From Brachypodium distachyon (lineage: Eukaryota; Streptophyta; Magnoliopsida; Poales; Poaceae), in contig NC_016134.3 in assembly GCF_000005505.3 (NCBI RefSeq), positions 34,038,150 through 34,102,149 on the forward strand: 64,000 nucleotides of DNA, in the 5' to 3' direction. Numbering within the stretch: the stretch's first letter is position 1; each line of letters begins with the position of its first letter. Below the pieces are notes generated by a model. That model searched no databases and was not told where the DNA came from. It saw only the letters and a list, made by a program, of their open reading frames with translations. Shown here one piece after another: positions 1-9,850 of the stretch. The position numbers and the translations under genes are program-made.

Positions 1-430
1 AATGAACACAAATTGCCACCCTTAGCACACAAATCGCCACCTTAGTACACACAAATTGCCATCCCTACTGAACACAAATTGCCACTAGTATTACACACAA
101 ATTGCCACCCCTAATGAACACAAATAACCATGTGCGTCTATCTATTTCGGTTATCGAGCACCCATCACTACATCCCGCATCTCCTCCACGCCAAGCTACC
201 ACCTCCCTTTAAATGACCAATACAAGCATGTTTCTTTGTCATCCCTAATGCACTCAAATTGCTAGACTTTAATGCACACAAATTGCCACCCATAATGAAC
301 ACAAATTGCCACCTTTGATGAACATAAACTGCCACTGCTACCTCTGATGAACATAAGCTGCCACCTCTGATGAAAATAAATTGCCACCACTAATGCCGAC
401 AAACTGCCACATCTAATGAACGCAAATTGC
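1..430. repeat. Imperfect minisatellite, unit around AATGAACACAAATTGCCACC
   Basis: About a dozen and a half imperfect copies of a 20-25 base unit containing ACAAATTGCCAC or the variants CATAAACTGCCAC and CGACAAACTGCCAC run from the left edge to about 430, broken by a less repetitive patch at about 130-250. The array probably continues beyond the window. No reading frame in it looks like a protein. Confidence 0.8.
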
Positions 431-1038
431 CGCACTCTAATGAACACATTTTTTAACCATTGTACATCCATCCATTTCAGGCAACATATAGCACCCATCA
501 CTCGCTCCACCCACTTGATTCAATCACGACCCTTGAGCAACAAGAGTATTGTCGGTACGAGACAAGGGCACCGTGGGCAACATGGCGCGGCGGCACGCAG
601 AGGAGGGGGTGGCGCGGCGCGGCAAGGTCGCCGTGGATGGGGCGTGGAGGCCTGGTAACGAGACCGCGAGAGGAAGGGGACGCGTCGCGCGGGGAGACCA
701 TAGAGCTTTCTCGCTATAATTTTTAGATCTAGTTTTGAAGCCTCGTCACTACAAAGTCAACAGTGAAAACAGATGGTTAATTGGACCAACGATTTGAGCT
801 ACAAAGTGTTTAAAAATCTGAAAATCAACTTTCTATCAATTTCTTGCATGCCATTAGCAGTATTTTTTTCTTGGGCTTAAAAAAAAACGCGGAAAAGCCA
901 GCAGAAGTCGGCCAACAGTGCGTCGCTCGGTCACGCGGCAAAGCAAGCGCGCGAACGTGAGCGCGTTATATAATTCCTGGAAAAAAATGACTTTTCGTGT
1001 ACGTTGATCCCCACTGCTGGCTCTATCTCGGGTTTTGT
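431..1038. other. Intergenic, no gene recognised
   Basis: The GC-rich patch at 560-700 gives overlapping open frames on both strands with no family resemblance. From 720 to 1,038 the sequence is AT-rich and non-coding. Nothing here can be supported as a gene. Confidence 0.6.
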
Positions 1039-1166
1039 TATTCCCTCCGCCCAACAAAAGATGTTTTAATTTGGACTAAATTTGAATGCATCTAAACACT
1101 AAGTCATGTCTAAATACATCCAAATTTTAACAAATTTGAGATTTTTTTCTATGGACGGAGAGAATA
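1039..1166. mobile_element. Stowaway-type MITE
   Basis: The element starts at a TA with TTCCCTCCGCCC and ends with GGACGGAGAGAA before TA, an inverted pair. The interior (ACTAAATTTGAATGCATC against TACATCCAAATTTTAAC) also folds back. CTCCCTCCG termini and a TA target site are the mark of grass Stowaway/Mariner MITEs. It has no coding capacity. Confidence 0.75.
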
Positions 1167-1377
1167 TGAAAAATGCAATCGTCATGTTAATCTTAAATAA
1201 ACGGCCCGTTCCTGTGGGATGTTATGGTGGATAGAGAGCAAGCCAGCAAGGTCGACGATGATGGATGGTAACTTGGTCGGCATTGGCAGCAGGTCTGGCA
1301 CGCGGAAGAAGGACAACGAGCTAGGTCGACTATGATGGCGGGGGACTGTGAATCGGAGAGGCAGAACGTGCGGGATG

Positions 1378-2460
1378 AAATGAAAGAGAAAAACATTTGA
1401 TAATTAGTCTTCAACACCATCGATCTTGTGTACAGAAGTTTGAGTGCTGCCAATTTCGCGTGGTGGGCGCATGGCCGCGTCGTCGTCCCGCTCTCTTGTG
1501 ATCATTGACCAAGGGAATTAAATAAAAAAAAAGATCTTGCAGATATCCAGACAAAATCATGATCCTGCTCCCTGAACCCGACGTCGATATCATCAATCTC
1601 GCGGCCGGCGACCAGACCAGACGGAGGGCGCTAGCCCACAACTGCATCTGCATGCGTCAAGGAGAGAGACGGAGGCGGAATACAGCGGTGCGTGCATGTG
1701 CGCCAAACAGCAGCGTCCAGGGATTTTTTTTTGCTAGAAAAAAGAAAAAAGAAAAAGAAAAATCCGCTCTCTCCGCTGGGCGCATCCGTTGGCGAGCGCG
1801 GTACTGGACTCATGGACCGGATCCGGCTGCCCCGGTACGCCCCCGAGCGCGGCGGTTCACACGATCCGTCCAATCCAACTTCTATCTATCTATCTAAGCT
1901 GCCCTCGGCTCGCTCAGTCAACTCACCCGCGCTGGTCCTCCGGCTCCGCTACATACATATACAACACTCCTCTTTTACAGGCCGCCCGTGCCTCGCTCCT
2001 CCCTGCCCGCCCCGCCCCCACTTCACTCGTTCAGTCAGTCCGTCACTTGGAAAGAAGAAGGGAAGGCTTCCCCGCGCGGCCGGGCAGGAGCTCCTGCGAC
2101 CACATGGCGCCGGCGCCGGGCTGCCAGTGCTGGCTCTCCTCGCGTTCGTCTCTGCTGCTGCTGCTGCCGCCGGCAACGGCGGCGGCGGCCGGAAGATGAT
2201 GGCCTCCCACGGCGAGGTACGCTACGCGCGCGTGCGGTATCCATCATTCCATCCATCCCCACGGGATTTACTATTCGATTGCCAACTTGTTGCACCTGCA
2301 ACGCACGCGCTCCATGATGTGACAAGAGTACTGTAGTACACTTACTACTGGTCGTCTTTCGCCTGCGCCGGGCGACAGTGGAAGGCGACTTCACCTGGAC
2401 ACGGGTGACTCACTCACGCCTTCCCCCATGCGCCTAGAACGGTAATGCTACACTCGCACA
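1378..2460 (+). repeat. Upstream copy of the aminopeptidase promoter and leader-exon block
   Basis: This stretch is a diverged direct copy of 9,115-10,160. Shared landmarks in the same order are ACAGAAGTTT, CCAATTTCGCGTGG, the 'CTCGCGGCCGGCGACCAGAC' block, the CCGGATCCG-rich segment, a CTATCTAT pyrimidine tract, the ACATATACAA TATA-like site, the leader exon with its GAG|GTACG donor, and the first part of the following intron. Similarity fades at about 1,378/9,115 on the left and 2,460/10,160 on the right. Confidence 0.8.
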
Positions 2461-2670
2461 CAGATTCTGACTTCTGAGGGGGGCAAGTCACCGTAGACAT
2501 CTGACGAGCCTGTCACTGTAAATTTAGCGTGGAATAAATTTGATGGACTATTTTCACCGCAAGAAACCTAACCAAGAGACGCTCAATTCCTTGTGGTGGC
2601 CTGTAACTAGAACAAGAATGGTACACCATGGAAGCCTGTTTGGGTTCGCCTTACTGTCTGGACTGAATTT

Positions 2671-2790
2671 TACTGCTCCCTCCGTCCGGAATTATTCGTC
2701 GAAATATTACATGTATCTAGACGTTTTTTAAGCATAGATACATTCATATTTGGGCAAATTTGAAACAAGTAATATGGGTCGGAGTTAGTA
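2671..2790. mobile_element. Stowaway-type MITE (Thalos-like)
   Basis: TA CTGCTCCCTCCGTCCGGAAT opens the element and GGGTCGGAGTTAG TA closes it. Inside, ATGTATCTAGACG and ATAGATACATTCATAT form the usual hairpin arms. It lies in the first intron of the broken aminopeptidase copy. Confidence 0.8.
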
Positions 2791-3057
2791 GTTTCTTCAT
2801 TCTTGTACTATTAACATGTCCGAGCTTTGTACCAACTCTATTTTTTCTTAAAGATGAACAAGTTTATAGACAAATCTACTATCTATATATCTCAAAATTA
2901 ATTTTATCGGATCTGTCATGATAATTATTTTCATAGAAATTTAAACTGTTCTAATTATTGGGGTAATTTTCCCGCTGAATAATTTTTCAGGTATTGGTCA
3001 ACGTGTATTGCACATAAGAAATTACCAGTACTATGTCTTGTAAATATGACTAGCTTG

Positions 3058-3427
3058 GAGTGTGTTTGGTTTGAGCCTGGCTCAACCCTACCAACATTTG
3101 GTTAGCCGATCTTTTAAGCTAAAGTTTTGGTTGCTCATGTTTGATTAATGTTACATGAAAAACGAATGAACATTGGCTAAGGAGCATGTATATGTCAAAA
3201 TATTGACTACTTACTACTCCCTCTGATACTAAATTCTTAATTCAAATTTGCACAAGTATAAATGTATGTATTTTTAAAAGGTGTTTGGATACATGAAATA
3301 TTTCGACAACAATTTAACATCGGTGGAGTACTTTCTGACCAAAAGCTATTATTTTGATCTTGACTAAAAAAAATTGGAGTAGCATATAGTTTCAAACACA
3401 TCTTCGACTCGAACCAAACGCACACTC
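3058..3427. mobile_element. Small terminal-inverted-repeat element with a nested MITE
   Basis: GAGTGTGTTTGGTTTGAGCC at the left end pairs with the complement of CGAACCAAACGCACACTC at the right end, typical of non-autonomous PIF/Harbinger or hAT elements in grasses. A second hairpin element sits inside at about 3,215-3,330 (TACTCCCTCTGATAC to CATCGGTGGAGTA). I could not see a clean target-site duplication. The right end is 27 bases before the copied exon 2, so the insertion changed the original splice-acceptor region. Confidence 0.6.
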
Positions 3428-3454
3428 GCTCCACCCGGTCGTACATGCGTGCAG

Positions 3455-4221
3455 CGATGCACGCACGCAGGACGCGGATCTCAAAGCATCTCCGGGCGCG
3501 CCGGCGCCGGCGGGCGGCTCGGCTGCCCAGTTCCGCGGCCAGGCGCGGCTCCCGCGCTTCGCCACGCCGCGCCGCTACGAGCTCCGCCTTCGCCCAGACC
3601 TCGTCGCTTGCACCTTCACCGGCTCAGTGGCCATCGCCGTCGTCGTCTCCACGCCCACCCGCTTCCTCGTGCTCAACGCCGCCGACCTCTCCGTCAACCG
3701 CGCCTCCATCCGCTTCCAGGTAAAGCGAAGCTCTCCCAGAAAAGTGCCCTGTCAATCCCAAGCCACGCGCCACGAATAATCTCATCATCGTTGCCTGGTA
3801 TTGCCACGGCGGCCGTGTTCTCGCAGAATTTGGTGCCCACGGAAGTGGTGTTCTTCAAGGACGACGATGTATTGGTGTTCGGGTTCAGCAAGCAGCTGCC
3901 GCTTGGCGAGGGCGTGCTCCAGATGGACTACAATGGAACTCTCAACGATCAGATGAGAGGCTTCTATAGGAGGTATGCCTTTTTTACGGAATTCATTTTT
4001 GTTGTTACATATGTTGTGATTAACAAACCACAAAATTGTGACATCCATAGCGAATCATTTTTTTAAATGTGATGTGGGCAAAAGGGGGAAAAGTGAACTG
4101 TTGGTTTGTCTTAACTTGTGATCATCCCATCACTGCGAGAGTGCAGTGGTAACAAACTTTGAGGACTTCTCCACTAGCTTGTGGTCGGGGAGCTCGCTAT
4201 GAAGTCGTTCTAGTATTATGA
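3455..4221 (+). repeat. Upstream copy of the exon 2-3 duplication block
   Basis: This block is nearly identical to 12,487-13,255, including both introns and non-coding sequence past exon 3 down to TCTAGTATTATGA. Only scattered substitutions and one or two single-base length differences are seen. It is much more similar than the promoter block, and the similarity ends sharply at 4,221, where the scrambled junction to the SWIB gene begins. Confidence 0.9.
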
Positions 4222-4267
4222 CCTGGTGAACCGAAGAAGGTGGCGGCTCTAGCAATATATATAGAGA

Positions 4268-5674
4268 TGTGGTGCTGCGACGGGCGGCAGTGGAGTCACC
4301 GAAGAAGGTGGCGGCTCTGGTGGACCTGGTGAACCTGCCGACGGCGCTGCGGGAGTTCGCGGGGGGGGCGGTCCCAGATGTCCCACCTCTCCTTCTTCCT
4401 CGGCGTCTGGTCACACATCAAGAATAACAACCTCCAGGTACATATACTTACATATACGGGACAACTCCACCTGTTTCTTTGGCCGCCTGAGAAATTAATC
4501 GCGTTAGGTTTGCTACTCGGAATTAGTTGCGCGTCCTATTACCATGGCAGTTTTTGGTACCCTGTATTCGAATTCCATTTCTATTTAATCAGCAAGCTAG
4601 AGGTTATTCTTTTGTTCTTTTGTCGTGTCTGCTACTCAGGAACTATTTGTTGAGAGATGTTGTGCATTGTGTAAAACAACAAGACTCCTACTTAGAATGT
4701 CTAAGGCCATTGGGTAGCTAAAAAATCTGCCAACTTGGAGGGCTTACTCGGACAGTTTTCAGAATATTTGACTGGGAAAGTAAAGTATTTGCTGGCGAAC
4801 TTCACGAAATTGCTCTAGTATAGAAAAGAATGATTGTAATTTAAGAGTTCAGCTTTGTTTAGGTGCAGTCAGATGGCGAGAACTGGTGATTGAGCAAACA
4901 AGACATTCATATGACCAACACAATAGTTGTGGGTTGGGACAATGTAAATTTGGGGGGCATAGCTGACTTTTTGAGAATCTGTTGTTATTTCTAGGTATTG
5001 CTTCTCTTTGAGGATCGAGCAGACACTTGTGTTCTGCTAAAGCATCGTCTCTTTCCACATAGCCAGGCCATGTGGTGATGTAATTGAGTGGCAGTGGCAC
5101 CATTATTGTCATCACCTGGATTTGAATTTTAGTGTAGAAAATAGTTATGGACTTGTTGTTCCGTCTTCCATTCAAATTCATGTTTACAAAGAAATTTGTG
5201 GATGAAATGATTTTGACTAGACCCTCTTGACATTTTGTTTGTATTTCTAAATGCGCCGAAGCTGAACATTCTTGAAGGACATCTTCTGTCATGCTGATAT
5301 CATTTGTATTAAATCACATGGATCTGTCAGCTATGTACCTAGGTTATATCTCGGCAATCACAGTGCAGACATTTCATTTTAAGGTCGTTAGCTTTGTTCT
5401 TACAATTCTTGTTTAAGAAAGCAAAAGAGAACTTGTGTAAGAAATATTGTTTATCAATTACTTTCCTTTCATATGTCTAATATTATTGGTAAATATCCAT
5501 ACATGGTTGCTACAAACTGTTACATGAGATTACCCTGATTTGCAGGACCCGACAAATAGGAACATCGTAAACTGTGATGAGAAGCTGAAAACTATATTGT
5601 TGGGGAGGTCCAAAGTGGAGCTCTCTGAACTCCCAATGCTTGTCAAGTTGCATTTTCCAAAAGTCTTCAAGTGA
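4268..5674 (+). pseudogene. 5'-truncated SWIB/MDM2-domain gene (UAF30-like)
   Basis: Exon A (about 4,268-4,437) and exon B (5,546-5,674) splice through a GT-AG intron. Exon A carries VDLVNLPTALREFAGG, then SFFLGVWSHIKNNNLQ; exon B begins DPTNRNIVNCDEKLKTILLG and ends LVKLHFPKVFK before a TGA. That is the C-terminal core of plant SWIB-domain proteins, small nuclear or organellar proteins related to the yeast UAF30 subunit and the SWI/SNF component. Two faults are seen: a one-base length change in the G-run at about 4,360-4,368 shifts the frame between REFAGG and the rest, and there is no in-frame ATG or transit peptide because the 5' part is replaced by the aminopeptidase-derived segment. The second exon is fully open. 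Probably a fragment; if the G-run is a sequencing error, the domain itself would be intact. Confidence 0.75.
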
Positions 5675-5689
5675 TATGAACATTAAGTT

Positions 5690-8346
5690 ACAGGTTCTAT
5701 TTAATCAAATTTTGTGGGAGAAGCTGGTTTGATTTATGTTGTTACTGGGATAGGCAAAATCGAACATGTAGAGTTTCTTTCACCAAAATTTTCATGTATT
5801 GCCAATGTGTGTACAGTGTATGAGTTCTAACCTAGGGAAGGGGAAAATTCTATATCTGTGTGCTCGTCAACTTTCGCTTGGTTGACAGTGGGGTCTCTCC
5901 CTTTTGCTTTGTACTCTATCTTTGGATCATAGGAATTTGAGGAAAAAATGGAGGATTGGAGCTAAGGAAAACTTTCTATGCATGACTTTTGGATCATAGT
6001 ATTGCATCAAATGAATTACATTGGATATGAATTTTTCCTCCGAATTTTGGAGGAATCCAAACATGAGTTCTGATGTTATGAAATATTTCCTATGAAGCAT
6101 ATTTCTGTGTTTGTGGATTCTTACGTTTTTCATATTTCTGTGTTTGTGGATTCTTGTGATCCAAAGAAGCCATGTATGTGAGTTCTTGAACGGTGGAGAT
6201 GGTATGAAACGTTTTGTTGGCATCAAAATTAGCATGATACATTTTGACACCAATCCAAACACACCCTAAATTCAGAATACTCCCCATGGAATCAAAGGAT
6301 CGTGAGGGCTGCTCGGGCAAAAGTACAACAATCAGTATGTACGATGTTTATTTTTAAGCCTATATATGAGTACAGGTTGCATACGTCATCCGTACAACAA
6401 CAATTAGCATATGTAAGTTATCTGTAAGGATCCTATAGATCACTTATAATCTTACAGACAGTCTCACTCTCTACTCGTTCTTTTTTCTCCACATCACCAA
6501 AACTTACTACGTATAACCATCCCTTGCAAATATCTAAGTCAACACCATTATATAAGCGGTCGAGGTCAAGTTGCCGCTTTTAAGCTTTGGCCGGTCTGTG
6601 ATGGACGTGCTGTCACATTGACTGTCTTTTTGCCTAATTTGTGCTTCCTTTGAGGTTTACGTCGTAGATTGAAATTTTAAATTAACGTGCGCGGAATCAG
6701 CTAGAAAGAGTTGGCGTTACCGTGGACGAATCCAATTATAGACGTACAATCTTTTTAACTAAAAGTAAGTAGGCGAAATAGCCATACTCACTGCAATTAA
6801 TGATGGAGTTAAACCATCAAAAGCATCTTGCGAGCGAGCGGTTACTCAACTGACTTTTACTCGAGAGAATAAAACCGATTCCCTGCAAGGAGTCGGTCTC
6901 TTAGCCAAAGCCATTGCCAGCCAAGAGCATGTACAGTGATTGAAATGCTAGTCTTCTATCAGCCCTCCACATCATCTATATGACAATAAAATATATTTCT
7001 TATACAAGGAGTCCAATCTTTTGGTGTTATCTCTGTCAATTTTAACACTGGCAACCATTGAAAAAGTGTGATGACTAAGTTTTAGTAACGAAATGGGTAT
7101 GGGCACGCATAATACAACAGAGAAAGGCGTTTTCTCTTAAGTACTAAGAGAGATCATCTTCTGATTATGAGAAGACAAAAAAAATTCCAGCATTTTTCTC
7201 CCTTTCAGGTCAAAACATATCACATCACTAAAAGAGTTAGCTTTTTTTTTTTGTAGGCCATCACATTTAGTGCCAACAAATTGTGCAGAGTCAGTTGCTT
7301 TAACTTAACTCATTGTACGAGTTATTTTGGAGTTGAAGAATCCAAAAGGCTAACTCTATCGAGGATGTCTCCTTGCTCTGTTACGACAATACGAGTTTTT
7401 TTTTAACTGATATGAGCTTTTAGTTGACCAAACATAACACGTGTAAGGGTGCAAACTTTCATTTTGGACCAACGTGATGAAAGGTGGGGGGTCAAATATA
7501 CGACAACATGGGATAACATGTGAAAACATGCTTAAGTGGGTGTTATGATTCACACCTTTAATCTGTACCGCACATTTTAGATCCAATGATTCACATAGAT
7601 AGTTAGCAAGTTTGTACCGGATAAAGGTTTGGACTGGATACGTCACCGTGTAAAGGAGTCTCAGCTAAACATAACTATCACCAACCGCTAAGATGTATCA
7701 ACGTTTTATTACCACGACCAGTCCACGAGGCAAACATAGTGTTGTTTGTTATCACGTTTGTTATTTTCTCCATGCACCACATAAGCCTATGATTCTACAC
7801 ATAAGTTAACAAATAATCCAATCTATCCATGAATAATACAACAAACAAGCTAAAATATGAGATTCTCCTGATTTCTCTCCTTTGATTTCGATAGCATGGT
7901 TTTCAACAAAAACTTTTGAATAAAGAGAAAAGGCACTCTTCTCTAGTTCATATTTTGAGTCATATTTTTAAAGTTGTTGCAGCATGAAGACTCGCGTTCG
8001 TTCTTATTAATTATATGGTGTTGTGACGATCATCTTCTCTTGTATAACACCAACATTTTACTCTTCAACACGGAGCAATTAGGTTTGTTGGATATTCACC
8101 GGCACCAAAGGTTCTTTGTTGTAGCTTGATGCACGACACATTGCTTTACAAGTTAAATTATGCTATAAGTAGGACTGATCCAAAATGGCATGAAGATTAC
8201 AAATAAAGATATCAGGGTTTAAAAAGCCTGAATAGAACTGTTTTAGCATCAATAAATTGGTAGAGTCGACCTTAGCAACGCACATGGCAGTTAGTTAGAA
8301 ATTAATTATTTGAAAAGTCCATTTTCAATAAACATGCAAACATTAC
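5690..8346. other. Intergenic, AT-rich, no gene recognised
   Basis: No open frame here resembles a protein family. A likely degenerate MITE-like stretch lies at about 5,925-6,268, where GGAATTTGAGG/GGAGGAATCCAAACATGAG and CACCAATCCAAACACACCC recall the ends of grass Harbinger or hAT derivatives. The pair TTTCTGTGTTTGTGGATTCTT is repeated directly at about 6,103-6,122 and 6,138-6,154. Confidence 0.55.
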
Positions 8347-8462
8347 TACTCCCTCTGGCCGGAATTACTTGCCGAAATATTACATGTATCTAGACGCTTT
8401 TACACATAGATACATCCGTATTTTGGCAAGTTCGAGACAAATAATACCTACCGGAGGAAGTA
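8347..8462. mobile_element. Stowaway-type MITE
   Basis: TACTCCCTCTGGCCGGAATT opens and TACCGGAGGAAG TA closes the element. GTATCTAGACGC and ATAGATACATCCGT form the internal arms. It is the same family as the element at 2,671-2,790, including TTACATGTATCTAGACG. Confidence 0.75.
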
Positions 8463-9114
8463 TTCATTTATTAAATAAATATTCAATAACAATCAATATT
8501 TCATGACTATTCTATTACTGTATCATTTCATCAACGTGTGTATGGAGTTATGGACACGTGGAGAGCTGTCAACACTTAACTGAGACTCTTGAGGTAGGTA
8601 TTGCCGTACTGGAGCTGTAATAATGACTTTTGGTGCACACTATGGCAGGCAAATCCAATTTTGGCTCTGTGTCAAGAGGGCTTTGCTATGAAATATCTAG
8701 GTCTGATCGGCGAACGATCGTCATGTACGTTAGTCTTATCGAAGGAAAGGCCCGTCGGACGCGCTCGATCCAAATCCGAATGAGGAGTAAGGAATTAATG
8801 TGAGGTGACAAAGAAAGGCGGGGAGTGAGTGATGGAAGGTCAGGCTTGAATGGAAGGAATGGATTGTTGGATGAGCACCCACCGCGTGTCATCGGACAAG
8901 GAAGACCGGTGCCCAGCCCTCGAGCGCAGAGGCCGCTCTAGGTGCGGAAGAAGTAGACATCGATGGTGGATAAAAAGAGAAAGCCGACGCTGATTTACAG
9001 TCCATCGGTGGGCAAGTTCACGGCGGCAACAGATTAGCTAGCTAGGCACTAGGAAGGCGACGAATTAAGCCGAACATGGTGGTGCACGGTGAAGCAGAGA
9101 AAATGAAGATGCCG
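8463..9114. other. Intergenic, no gene recognised
   Basis: Only short overlapping open frames occur on both strands, without family resemblance. The stretch ends where similarity to the upstream duplicate block begins. Confidence 0.55.
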
Positions 9115-9850
9115 GACGAAGAGAGAAAAGTTTTTGATAATCAGTTTTGGACACCGTCTTTTGCACAGAAGTTTCCGTGCCACCAATTTCGCGTGGCACA
9201 TACAGTGCAAACAGAAATACGCAATCGGGGCCGCATGGGCGTTACCCGGTCTCGAGTGATGAAGAAAATTAATAATACCGTAAAGATCCCGCAGATATCC
9301 ACAGATATCGTGATCCTGCTCTGAAACCGACGGCGATATGAATCTCGCGGCCGGCGACCAGACACTGGCGGGCGGGCGCTAGCGCACAAGTGCATGCGTC
9401 AAAAGAGAGAGAGAGATCGGTCGTCCGGTCGACGGAGGGGAATTAATGTTACGTGGCTGTCCGTCACGCTCAGTCATGTGCATGCGTCAAACAGTAGCGT
9501 CCAGCGATTAGTTTTAGCAAAATTCACTCTCTCGGCTGGGCGCATCCGTCGGCGCGCGCTGGACCGGATCCGCCTGCCCCGGTCCGCCCGAGCGCGGCGG
9601 TTCACACGATCCATACATCCATCCAACTCCTATCTATCTCTCTCTCTCCCTCTCCCCGTCGCACACAGCTGCAGAGCCCCCCTCGGCTCGCTCAGTCAAC
9701 TCACCCGCGGGTCCTCCGGCTCCGCTACATATACAACGCGCCTCTTTACAGGCCGCCCGTGCCCCATTCCAACCCCACTTCACTCGTCTGTCACTCGGAA
9801 GGGAAGAGGCGTCCCCGCGCGGGCAGCAGCTAGCTAGCTCTCGCGACAAC
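9115..9850 (+). promoter_or_regulatory. Presumed promoter and 5' UTR of the M1 aminopeptidase gene
   Basis: The region ends at the leader ATG. It contains a TATA-like CTACATATACAAC at about 9,725-9,737 and a pyrimidine patch (CTATCTCTCTCTCTCCCTC) at about 9,630-9,655, both common near plant start sites. It is shared with the duplicate block at 1,378-2,103. The transcription start is not determined; promoter status is inferred from position and these two signals. Confidence 0.45.

Larger units (their letters stand above)
2104..3972 (+). pseudogene. Truncated duplicate of the M1 aminopeptidase 5' end (leader exon plus exons 2-3)
   Basis: Three exon copies are seen: a leader exon (2,104-2,216), exon 2 (3,455-3,719) and exon 3 (3,827-3,972). 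Exons 2-3 are nearly identical to 12,487-12,753 and 12,861-13,006 and keep the aminopeptidase frame and GT donors. The copy cannot make enzyme. The leader ATG at 2,104 is out of frame with the hydrophobic leader because about 10 bases after it are missing and 3 are gained. Exon 2 begins one phase off, next to unrelated sequence. The gene stops after exon 3, well before the GAMEN and HEXXH exons. It lies upstream of the intact gene on the same strand, so it is a partial tandem duplicate that decayed. I infer that any transcript would be non-coding or would run into the adjoining SWIB fragment. Confidence 0.85.

Noticed and set aside
1..430. Repeats with short spacers resembling a CRISPR array
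   Set aside because: Units are imperfect, spacing is irregular, there are no cas genes, and the organism is a plant.
1692..2336. 214-codon frame over the duplicated promoter and leader
   Set aside because: No ATG context or family resemblance; it covers promoter-like sequence and includes the leader only because GC-rich DNA lacks stops.
3449..4066. 205-codon open frame across the duplicated exons 2-3
   Set aside because: It reads straight through introns in a non-homologous frame from a GTG; a product of GC-rich composition.
4849..5292. 147-codon minus-strand frame in the SWIB intron
   Set aside because: AT-rich, no family resemblance, and fully inside an intron with good splice sites.
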